Positions 19,713-30,719 of a stretch of DNA of 64,000 bases are shown here, one piece after another. This stretch comes from Oikopleura dioica. Taxonomy: Eukaryota > Chordata > Appendicularia > Copelata > Oikopleuridae. Location: the NCBI GenBank assembly GCA_907165135.1, contig OU015566.1, positions 10,648,157-10,712,156 on the forward strand, written 5' to 3'. How positions within the stretch are numbered: position 1 is the first letter of the stretch; every line of letters begins with the position of its first letter. Under the pieces are notes generated by a model. It ran no database searches. It was not told the DNA's origin and saw only the letters and a program-made list of their open reading frames with translations. The position numbers and the translations under genes are program-made.

Positions 19713-20773
19713 TCAGGACACGATGTAGTTGGGAGCTGAGCTTGAGCTGAGCGGTGCGTTGGATCCTGCCAAGCGTCCGCAGTGCGTTTTTCTGTACAGC
19801 TGGATTTCCTCGTCTGAAAATTTATGGTAAGGTTGTTGTCAGTTCCTTGAAAGACAGGGGATCTTGGTTTGGACTGCCATAATAAGCCCTCTCCTAAAAA
19901 TTTTCTCACCTGAAAGAAATAAGTCATTATCGCAAATCGTTGTATCGTCAATTTCATCCTGAAATTGTCGAATATGCTCATCGGCCCAGGTAGACAGGAG
20001 TCGCTTCAGGGAGTCGTCAGTAGTAAGCAGCAGTGTGTGAGTGTTTTCCTTGTTGTTTTCATGAGGCGGCGAAATTTCGTGGCGCTGCATTTTGCTCGAT
20101 CGTTTTGTTGAAGAAGAGGAGGAGGATCGGCTGCGCGCGCTAGAAGAGTGCTGGAGTTGGGAGTTTGGGCAAGAGGCGTCGGAGAAGGAGGGCAGACTTT
20201 TCCAGTTGCTGGGAGTTGCCAGGAAGACATCGTCGCAAAGATCATCTTGGTGAACAGTTCTTCTATCTAATCGACAGAGACTCAGCAATTCATCTGCAGG
20301 GTCGAAACTGTTCACAGAATCTGTATCGTGGCTCGACTGGTCCTGAATATAAATTTGACGAAAACGAATCGGAAATAGCTTCAGTATCAAGGTAACTTAT
20401 TGTATTTTAGGACATAATTTGGATGAATAATCCCAAGGCTCCGGGATCTTATTTCATGATAATTATTCTTATTTTGGGCTCTGAAAATATGACGAGAAAG
20501 GACTTTTGTTCATGTTTTCAAGTCATTAAATTTCTTATACGATAATCCATCAGCGTAAACGTAACTCGAGGGCGTGAGTTCATTGTTATTGATGAAACTG
20601 AATCAGCATCGAGCTCAAGATACGATGGGAGATGAACTTACATGTATAACAAGCTGATCAGGACGCTTGAGCGATTCGGGATGATGATGCTGGTGCCGCG
20701 TTGTCTGTTTGTACTTGACTGTCTTTTGAGCATTCTGGCGGGGGACAATTCGAGGCCGAGGGCCACTTCGATT
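19713..20773 (-). CDS. Unknown Ser-rich protein with KEN motif, 5' incomplete
   Basis: Three exons are supported: 20773-20642 (NRSGPRPRIVPRQNAQKTVK, a His tract), 20342-19910 (a Ser-rich block SSSARSRSSSSSTKR, then NNKENTHTLL and an acidic helix WADEHIRQFQDEIDDTTI) and 19813-19713 (EEIQLYRKTHCGRL...YIVS). GT-AG borders and phases agree. More exons upstream (to about 20890) are likely but could not be fixed. A KEN triplet in a disordered region is a known anaphase-promoting-complex degron, so a cell-cycle-regulated protein is possible, though a three-residue motif is weak evidence. No family recognised. Confidence 0.6.
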
Positions 20774-20899
20774 CTGAAAGAAATCAATTTTAACACGGCA
20801 CAATAGACACGACGTTTTCCCGGCTCACACAATAAATTCTTTGATTTCCTGAACTCACAAAAAACTTGATCCTTGGAATTCGCTTTCAAAGCTGTTTTA

Positions 20900-22203
20900 G
20901 GATTCTCAATGTTCTGTACTAAAGGGCAGTATTTATCCTAAACAAAAGTAATTGTTCTCGTCGATGTCTCCAAAAATGAAATAACCAGAAAATAGAGCCT
21001 CCTTCTCAAAATACACCTTGAGAAAAACCAGTTTCTAACTGTCATTAACATTTTTATAAAAGCTATTCAAATAGTATCTCGATCTTGATACTGTCAGCTA
21101 GCTCTAGCAATGAAAGGTCGTTCACAGGAAGAAAATATACACTGTTGATTCAATATTCAGTACTATCTAACTGACTTTTAGCCAAAAATAATGACATTTT
21201 TAACTACTCGGCTTATAAGTCGAAGACTAATCGTAATGACAGATCAAATAAGCGTCTCGTAAAGCAATAATCTTGAGTCAAGTATTCATAAAATCATTTT
21301 ACGTCTCCCGCAATGGCTTGAAAACATCAAATCATTGTAATACTGAATAAATAATAATTCGACAAAACTGAATGTTAATTCGTTAACTCGAAAACAGGAA
21401 AGGAAATTATTAGTGTTATCTTATCGCGACATGCTAATTTATTACGATTATGAGTCAATTGACCTCCCAAGTAGTCCTGGATAGTAATAAAAATCATCCT
21501 GACAGATGATTAAGTCGAGACATTAAAACTAGTGTGACCTTAAAATTAAACCAAAGAAGCAATAAATTATGAATCTCTCAAAAATTAACAAATATTCCAG
21601 ACATTGTCGCGCCTCTGGCAAAATGGAACATTGACTGTATGAATAATCAGCGTAATTTATGTTGGATATCTGTATTGGCTTCCACGATTTCGCGGAAAAT
21701 TCTGATGTACCAAATTCAATATTGCCTAAAGATTTGACGCATATCCACTTCAATATATATGAAATACAGTCATTCAAATAAATACAGATTCATACAGTAA
21801 ACACTGTACGTTATTCTCTCCTTGTGAACGTGCATGCACAATTTTAAGAGAGGGCTTTGCGTCATCTCGCGAGAAAAGAAGTTACTAATCCATTTGTCAA
21901 TAATTTATGCGTTCAGTGATTTTGCCATGGCGGTAACTACAGTAACAGCCGTCTGCGTGGGGAAATCATTCAGTCATGGCGAGTGAATGAATATGCAAAG
22001 GGATTAGTAACAAGTCTCCAAGTCGACAGGGGAAGTTTTATAAACCAAATGGATGGGAAAGGGGCGTATTATATTTATGGCAACTTTGAAAGTGTTGGTG
22101 GGAAGATGATAGGGGAGTAATGAACTCGTTTTGCCGGATGAGAAAATTAAATCGGTAGAATATGCCGATACAATAATTGGATTGTAAAACAGTGGGCTGA
22201 CTA
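20900..22203. other. No supported gene
   Basis: AT-rich sequence with only short frames. It could contain 5' exons or regulatory DNA of the minus-strand gene ending at 19713. Confidence 0.4.
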
Positions 22204-22459
22204 CTAATTTTGATACATATTTTGCAATACTACGTTATTCTAAAATTTAATGAGTAATTAATTCAGAATGAGCGGAAATGCATCATCATCGTTTAGAATC
22301 ATGTCTAACCTGGTTCAAATGGCGGCTATCGAAAAAACCGACGACAATGACCAAAATCGCCATGGGAGTGAATATCGAGTCGACCAGTGGGCTGACAATG
22401 CACAGCCCGACCGCGGTAAGAATTAATATGCGCAATCTTTGCGCGTCCAAAGGTTCCAT
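22204..22459 (-). CDS. 61-aa small membrane protein, two exons
   Basis: ATG at 22459; exon 1 (22459-22310) encodes two hydrophobic helices (ILILTAVGLCIVSPLV and FTPMAILVIVVGFF) joined by a short turn. A 70-nt GT-AG intron leads to exon 2 (22239-22204), which adds NNVVLQNMYQN and a stop. The two-helix hairpin architecture resembles small membrane regulators but no family is recognised. A frame on the opposite strand covers the same bases and is taken as shadow. Confidence 0.45.
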
Positions 22460-22639
22460 GATTTCCGTTTCAGAATCTATCACTTTGAAAAATCTCTTCG
22501 TTGATTTCGTTGTTTTTACTCTTTCGCCAGTTTATCGAGTCACAATTTCTAAAAAAGAAGAGAGTAACTTTATGACCTTTTCATTTGCTGCCCGGGATCA
22601 CCGTGACCTCAACTGACCTCGGACATGTAAATTCTAGCT

Positions 22640-25600
22640 TCTGCGATAGAATCTCTTTCTATAATTCTCTACAAGTTTTGGACTCTTCGAGGGAAAAAAG
22701 GGTGACGATTTTTTCAAGTAACGTTATTTAGTGGAGCGCGATTTTTTTAGTGAGAGAGCTCGAGCATTCAACTGGGGGCGCCGCCTCACAGAAGAAAAAA
22801 AGAGCAGCGCGAGCGGAGCGCTAAGCTGCGGTTCGAAAAACGAACTGAGCTTGTGCATTCATCTCAATTAAATGAATCAAAAAGTTCAACTTATGTCTGG
22901 AAGAGCAGGTTGTTGTGGGGATATAAGTTGACAGGTTGAGTCAGAATTGAGTAATTTGAAGGCAACAGATCGTAAATCAATTTTATAGATGCACTATTCT
23001 GAATAGTCTATTCACCATCATCTTAAACCATCGAGCATGAGCCCTTATTTCTGCAAATTTCAATTTACGATTTAACAAATGATGGTACTAGAGCGCTTGA
23101 AAACAGTACAGTAAATTTTGACTTGAATTGTTTGAAGAGTGGTTAATATTGAAATGACTCGTTTTATGATAACTTTTATTATGCAAATTATAGAATAAAA
23201 ATCAACGAGCCAAAAATCAAAGAATCGAAAATCTTCTTTTACTAGTCGAGCTTCAGAATCAATCAAAAGTATTATAAAGGGCAACTCGATTGCATCATGT
23301 TTGCAAATTTTAAGTTCTCCTAAGCAAGTCATTCCTATTACTAAGGTACACTCTGCTCAAACAAAATGCTACTCAAGTCATTACAGTTGTCAAATGATAC
23401 CGTAACAAATTTGGTTGAATAGGAAACAATTTTGACAACCGATCAAAATGTGGGAATCTTAACAACTAAGCTAAACGACCGAGTTCAGTTTCAATTCGAA
23501 CAAATCAATTGAAAACGTCAAGTCGAGAAATCGCGGCTTAGCAAAAAAATGAGAAACACGGTTTGCGCACTCATTTGGAAAGAAACAGACGGATGCCCAA
23601 GCGTCCACTTGACACTTGGAAAGCCATAAAATTCAGGTCAAATTTGGGAAGGGCGCAAATATGTCTGCAGGAATTAGCAGCGTAATTGTTGGGGTTCTCG
23701 TTTCTGGAAGAATGAATATTGCCAAAGGATCCGAAGGGGTTAATTCAAACGGAGATAGGGTCATTTTATCTGAAAGTTTTACGTTTCCCATTGAAAATGC
23801 TGACCTTGGCAACTTGAAAGTAATCGCCTTCTATTCCTAGATTAACGACTTTTTTACGGTCGTTAATACGGACCATATTATAAAAACATAACTTACGTAA
23901 TTTTAACGCCTATTTCTCTTTGTTATGAAAAAGATGCGAAAAGTGCCTTGATGAGTTGCTGAAGAGCAAATCAATCGCCAAAAATGGGCGTTGAAACAAA
24001 CGCACAATGGTGAGCAAGTGGCTCGTTCTCGAAAAGAGAGGAAGACGAAGAGGGCTAAAGACCAAAAGAAACCAGTTTTGAGCATCTTTCTGTATTTCCT
24101 CAAGGGCGAAAATGTCGAAAGATCTTGGGCGCCCGTTGATTCAGAAAAAGTTACAGAAAGAATTAATTATAAGACCATTACCAAAGAGTTAATTAAGGGA
24201 TACTCATCCCTAAATTGAGGACCTTAATGTTACTTCAGAAAAATAAACTGAAATAGACCCTTTTCTCTGATAAAGAAGAGCCGCGGAGGTTTAGCATAAA
24301 ATCTCTATAAAATTCAATGATTAGGATCCTCTGAGCTCTTTATACGCCACTCAGTGCGCCGATATTGATTCTTTAACTATAATCATGGAACTAGTCAACC
24401 ATCCCATGACGAGCATCACATAAATATATATTTTTATCTTTCATTTTTATACAGATGCTTTTTTTCTAATGCCCAAAAAAGAGTGCAATTCTTCTTCGAC
24501 CCTAAAAACAATTAGGGTTGCTAGCAACTGTAATTCACTGTAACCACTTTCGAAACAATTTACAGTAGTTTTATCGCTGTATAAATAATAAGAACGGGGA
24601 CCAATTTTTCTGCCAAAAAATCAAAATCCACCATTTTCTTTCAAGTATTCATCAAATATTGATGCTTGAAAATCGAGCACACACATTCGGGCCAATACAG
24701 ATTACCAGATAAAAGATAAATGCGATGTTTAATCGATCAGATCTTGTTTAAAATTCAATGTACTCTTCCTTGATTTCATGAAAAGCTGCGCCTTTCGTAT
24801 TTCGAATACAAAAAAGTGGAAAAATTAATCGATAATGCTAAAAACACCCTTTCTTACCACCAGAAACGTAACATATCTACCACGGGTTCATTTACATCTC
24901 CCGTTCAGTGAGATCCGCAAGGGTTCGCCAGAAAGCTAGAATGATAAAGGAGAAAGAAATGTTCAATTTCTATTTGATATGAAAAGTACATGTTTTTAAT
25001 AATGAGTTATTAATTGAAAGTAACAGTATTTCATAACCAGGTAATTTTTAAGGAAATTTGAGCAATATGTTCGACGGTTATAAACTATTCGGTGGCCAAT
25101 ATTTCGCTACATTTTTTTAAATAATGATTAAAAATATATATATTTCACGAGAATAATATTTTTTTCTCTAATTTCATTTTTCTTCTGATATCTTCTCATT
25201 TCTTAAATTCCATTTTCTCTATCCTTGATAACTATTCCGGAAGTTGTTAAAGAAGTTGCTTCATTTTCTTTCTGCTCGAGTCTTTTTTAAAATTTATCAA
25301 TTTCGGACGTCATCTGGCTCGTCAGATTTTTGTCGACCACTCCGCTCGAGACGCGCCATTTTTGAAAGGTCACACAAATTGAGGGAACGAGGGGTCGACA
25401 GTTCTTTGCGGGTAGAACATGCGTTTTTCTCTCTAGATACCGGTAGAGGAAATCTCTAGTTCAAGTTTTGTTCGTGGAAGAGTTCAGGGAGGCCTTACGA
25501 AAATTCTAGAAAATAGCGAAAAATAAGACTCGATTCTTAGTCGCTCAATTTTCACGAAACTGGCGACTTCATAACCGTCCAGGGATTTTCGCTACGGAAG

Positions 25601-28600
25601 ATTCGCTTCGCTTTCTTTGTCAAAAATATTAGGCATTCGATTATCGAAACTTTCGCTTCGAAAGTCTTTTCGATACAAGCTTTTTATGGCGAAGATTCGC
25701 TTCGCTCATCTTTGTCATTTTCTAACGAGCTTGAGAAAGATAAAGGTGAGCGAAGCGAATCTTCGCCACAAAAAGCCTGTATCGAAAAGATTTTCGAAGC
25801 GAAAGTTTTAATTATCGAATACCATTGTATCTTCTTGACGAAAAATCGAAGCGAATCTATGTCTTTCTCCAGCTTATTGAATAATGACCAAGATGAGCGA
25901 AGCAAATCTTCGCTACGAATCCTTTTTGTCGCGAAAAATCTTCATTCCCCTGAAGATGCCCTTGTTTGACCAATTCTGCTGATTATTTCTCCTGAAGTGA
26001 ATGCGTGATCTGCTCATTGAATAAATATTCCTGCTCCTGCTGATATAATCTGTGGTGTTGGAAATGAATTCTTGAGAAACTAGCCTCGGTGGAGGAGCTA
26101 CTGCACAGCGTAGCGATTACACCACGGCGGCGCGAGCTCTAACTACTTTCAACGTGGATAATTCAGTTATCGCTGAGTTTGGACGAAACTGCACCAGACC
26201 AGAGCGCGCTTCCAGCTCCCGCGCAATACTACTACCACCAATACCACCACCATCACTTAGGGTGTCGCCAGTAATTTCATCTTCTCCAGGGCTGTTGATT
26301 CCGACTAAAAAATGACTAAAAAAGCCATTTAGGTGTCAATTAATCTCACAAAAATATTTTCACCTGTTATAAAGCAGCCCGAGTAATTATTGTAAAGCGT
26401 AAACACGCGTTAATACTTGCGGGTTACCCGGAAAAAAGTCGCGAGTAATTTAAAAGGAGTCGAAATCAACAGCCCTAATCTTCTCGACATAAAGTTCCAA
26501 ACGCTTGAAAATTCATTATTTTAGCAAAATACTCGGCATTTAAGATATCATCATCAAAGCTATTTTCCAGACTTCGGGCTCAATTTTGATTGATTCGAAC
26601 TGAGCTACTGATGAACACCGTATTATTCGATCTGTATTTTGATCAGAATTGATCACTCTTTTGTATTCTATCATATCATGGTCAATTATGGTAAAAGATA
26701 ACAATTATTTCTCCAGGTACATTCTTTTTTCTACATCAACTCGATCAAAATCAATCAAATATCAGCTTGGAGACCCTAGTATCCAGGAACCCAGCGGGCA
26801 GCGGGGGAGCTGGACCCGCTGATAAGTCGTAAATTCTTATCGCTTTACCATGTTAGTCGTGGAATCGAGGATTAGGAAATGACAACTTGTTACCAGTCTA
26901 TTTTTGTAAAACTTATCATAGACCCCCACACTCGGAGACGATCAAAATTTACAAACAATTATGTCTTCTGGACAAATTCGAGCGTTGCGAATTCTGAAGT
27001 CGCAATCTTTTCACGTCGCAATTTTTTAAATATTTTGGCTTGACATAACAAGCTCTTCCTATTAATTTCGAAGTAACACGAAATTTAAAAGGGAGCGATA
27101 AGGCCTGAAAAAAGAATAGAAGAGTTTAAATTTTAAACTTTAAAAGTTTAAGAGGATTGCCTAATCTATCAAAGGAAAAAATCACCGTCAGAAGGGCCGC
27201 CCAAAGAGCCGTAAACAAGAGATTATGAATCTTTTTCGTAATAAATGCTCATAACCGAATCTGAGTATAGGGAGAGTATTAGCGTTCTTCTGTATTGTCA
27301 ATAGAGGAAGATTTTAAAGGGGGTTATCCTTCAAGCTAAGCCGACGAAATTTCCAAGGGGAAAAGAACTTCCTGAAAGGTGAAGGAAGGTTTATTTTTGG
27401 GTGAGTCCAGAATTATGTCAGAGGGTGGACCCGTGAAATTTTCAGTTCTGCAGTACGGTCTAGTATCGCCTCCCGTTGTCCGGTGTGGTGGTGGAGCTAT
27501 CTCGGCAGCAGCAGTGGTGTATGGCACCTGCGTTTTCGGGGGAATACATCTTCGGAGGACCTCTGACACGGAGCAAAATCCGCCAGAGCATGTCCCTCGA
27601 ATGATAACACCGTTCTAGAGCTCGCGCGGTCTTTTGTCAAAAGCTTCGAAGGCCTTAGAATAACGTGTTTGAGCGAGCACTTCCGCCCAAGAAATAAGAA
27701 ATAATAACCACTTCGCAAGGAAGATGAATACATCAGCGATTCTTTCTGCGGATTTCTTGATATTCGAGATCAGGAAACGAATAACAAACGATTTCGAAAA
27801 AATGAAGAATTGTTGCTCAGAAGGAGAAAACAAGAACACTTGGTGTTTATTGCATTGAATCCAATATGTTTCGGACCCTCAAAATTCGCGTTTCTGAAAG
27901 CACTTTTCCAAGGGAAGAAATGTCAAAACCTCTGCTGAATTCGAGCAGAGTGGAGACTTTATCTATTTTAGTTGCTTTCAATGCTGAAGCCTTCGTTGAT
28001 TGAACAGAGCGAGGGAACGTCAAGTGGAGAAGCGGTGAGAAAAGCGGATGTGTTTCATTGAAATTCTAGTGCTGAAATATACTGGAACAATCGGAACAAT
28101 TTTGCTTTTTATATCTAAAATATGAAGAAGCGAACTTGGCGCAATCCGTCTGCATTCAGCACGATTAGCCGATTCGCCCAAATCAAACAATTTGCAGCCA
28201 GCCCCATTGTATCATCAATAAACTAAACGATAATGATTCATTCAATTTCTTTTTCTTCGTATTTATTACTCCGATTGGCTCGGTATAAACAGAGAGTAAT
28301 AAGAACTAGAGCTTTATTTAGGCAAAACATGGTTGCTAATAAAAATGTTAGTGAGAGCAAGAACTGGATTTCTATTTGGCGATAAATGAAGTAACCACGA
28401 GAAGAGTTATTCAATTTGATTCAAAGTCGCGGGTTAGCAAAGGTGGAAGATGATCTCAGTCAAGATTATTTTGACCAAAACGAATTCTGTAACCGACCGG
28501 CTTGTGCAAATATACATTGGCGGAAGTTGTAAACAATTTAATACGCAACCTTTCCCCTAGCTCTTTTTGAAACAAAGTTATAAATAGAAAGTCATTCAAA

Positions 28601-28960
28601 TACTTAAATTAATCACCTAAGACCCTCGTTTTTATCATAAGTGCTGATCCAGTGTCAAAATTCTAGGGAAATTTAAGCCATGTGTACTTAAAACTTTCAA
28701 GTGCTAATTTCCTTCATTTTTTGGAGCGGCAGAATTTTCACGAGACTGTAATTTGGTTGGACCTGGACATCGCGGCGCCTTGATTCGCAGACCTTTTCTA
28801 TCCCGACTTCCAGACTCCTCCTGTCTGATTCGAAGCAGGCGATAAATCGAAAATGCCGGACGCAATAATTGGCTCCTACTTCGATTCTTGCGAAATAAGG
28901 GAATGCGTTTTTTAACTCTTTCCTTCTTTCGAACGATTAACTCTCCAAGTTCATGCATAA
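22640..28960. other. 6-kb gene-poor region with one fold-back repeat
   Basis: No gene with domain support. A 74-codon plus frame at 23616-23840 and a basic one at 23991-24218 have plausible composition but no splice or family support. The region is AT-rich with scattered GC-rich islands (about 26090-26270, 27420-27620) and a fold-back repeat at 25626-25836. Confidence 0.4.
25626..25836. repeat. Imperfect inverted (fold-back) repeat, arms about 100 bp
   Basis: The arm 25632-25728 (CATTCGATTATCGAAAC... GCGAAGATTCGCTTCGCTC) returns inverted at 25735-25834 (GAGCGAAGCGAATCTTCGCC...). The GAGCGAAG/CTTCGCTC motif recurs again near 25890. It probably represents a hairpin-type non-autonomous element. 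Confidence 0.75.
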
Positions 28961-28961
28961 G

Positions 28962-29577
28962 GATGATTTCAAAAAACTTTTTGTGGGGCCGGAAATCGTA
29001 AAAACTGCAAGTGCAGTTTTCTTCAGCTCGTCGAGACAAGTCGAATGATGTGTCTAACTCCTGATAATTCGAAGGATTGACCGGTTTACCGGCTGGTTAC
29101 CGGAAAATACGTTGTCACCGGCCGTTTTTGTTCTAGAAGTGATAGACAAATGTTTGACACCGGAAATCAGTTCTCCTGCAGGCTAAAAGATGAAGGTTTT
29201 ATCAATACTCTGAAGAGAGTTATCACTAAAATACTATTTTTGGCAAAAATGGGACTAGAAATTAGGAACGTGCAGCAACAACAAAATTTTAGTAAAAATT
29301 ACTTTTTTTAGTGATAACTCTCTTCAGAGTATTGATAAAACCTTCATCTTTTAGCCTGCAGGAGAACTGATTTCCGGTGTCAAACATTTGTCTATCACTT
29401 CTAGAACAAAAACGGCCGGTGACAACGTATTTTCCGGTAACCAGCCGGTAATTCGGTCAATCCTTCGAATTATCAGGAGTTAGACACATCATTCGACTCG
29501 TCTCGACGAGTTTGACAAAACTGCACTAGCACTTTTTTTACGATTTCCGGCCCCACAAAAAGTTTTTTGAAATCATC
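28962..29577. mobile_element. 616-bp near-perfect inverted repeat (fold-back element)
   Basis: Left arm 28962-29240 is repeated inverted at 29308-29577 with few mismatches (for example GACACCGGAAATCAGTTCTC and its complement, GATGATTTCAAAAAACTTTT and its complement), around a 65-bp loop. Long arms with a short loop are typical of fold-back transposons. No reading frame of its own. Confidence 0.9.
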
Positions 29578-29599
29578 AAGATTACCAGAACCATCCCCA

Positions 29600-30120
29600 G
29601 GATTGACGACTAGACATCAACAAAGATAGACAAATAAAATGTCGTATCTTTGTCCGGAAAGGTCTCATTGTTATCTTCAAGAAAGCTGGAAGAAACGCGA
29701 ATTCAGCGGAGTCATTTTCAAAGGCGATTAGACGGGCAAAGCCGGAAAGTGATCATCGGGTGGAGATGAGCCCTGTCATCCGTTGTCTATTTCAACTCCC
29801 TCTTCAAGTGAGTGATTAACGTGGAGCAAGAATCTACTATCAAGTGTTCACTAAAATGAAACCCAAGAACGCTATTGGTATCTATACTTTTTTGGTATCT
29901 GAACTCTTCTTTCAAGCTGACGAAGGCAAGAATTGACGAGACGAAGGGTCATTAACGTGACTGGTAGGAGATAACGCAGCTTGAGCCTTGTTTGAACCCA
30001 CCCATACTGGGCCTCGGATAATGACGGCTAATTGTGTGCTCCAAGAGCCTGTACTGATAACATCCGCCTAATCCCTCATTTTCTGAGTCAGCCTAATACT
30101 AAGTACGGAAGTTTTTTTTC
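29600..30120. other. Intergenic, no gene seen
   Basis: Non-coding DNA between the fold-back element and the 3' end of the calmodulin-like gene. Confidence 0.4.
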
Positions 30121-30137
30121 ATAAGCATTTATTTATT

Positions 30138-30717
30138 TTACGCCAGCATCTGCACAAACTCATCATAGTTGACTTTTCCATCGCCGTCAATATCCACATT
30201 TCGGATCATTTCGATGATTTCCTTGTCAGAAACATCATCGCCAAGCTCTTTGAGGATTTCTCTGAGCTCCTTGGTTGAAATGAAGCCATTTCCGTCTTTG
30301 TCGAAAACTCTGAAGATAGTCAATAAAAAGCATTTTTTTCGTCGAATACCTAAAAACGGCGCGGATAGCTTCTTCTCCTTCTTCGTCACGATTAAAGTTC
30401 GCCATCAATTTGATGAACTCGAAGAAGTCAATGATTCCATTTCCGTCGGCGTCGTATTTTTGCACAGCGTCCTAAAATACTTCATAGAAAAAAGACTTGT
30501 CAAGAAAATTTCAACCTCAATTTGCTGATTGGAAAGGTCTTTCTTGGACTCCTTTAGTACAGTCGCAAGCTCTGCAGTCGTAACAGTCCCATCTTCATTC
30601 TTGTCGTATTTTTTAAAGGTTTCCTGGTAGTGCTTGAGTTTTTCCTCCCCAAGCTAGTGAAAAATGTTATTTGCAAAAAATTCGGCTTTATAAAACCTTT
30701 TGAATATCGATGCTCAT
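30138..30717 (-). CDS. Calmodulin-like four-EF-hand calcium-binding protein
   Basis: Four exons (30717-30697, 30653-30516, 30471-30350, 30309-30138) with GT-AG introns of 41-45 nt give 150 aa, the length of calmodulin. All four EF-hand loops are complete: [36 protein letters not shown] and [12 protein letters not shown], each with acidic residues at loop positions 1, 3 or 5 and Glu at 12. The C-terminus is YDEFVQMLA. The sequence is clearly diverged from vertebrate calmodulin in the N-lobe ([20 protein letters not shown]), so it may be a calmodulin-like or troponin-C-like paralogue that relays calcium signals to target helices. Gene looks intact. Confidence 0.93.
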
Positions 30718-30719
30718 TT

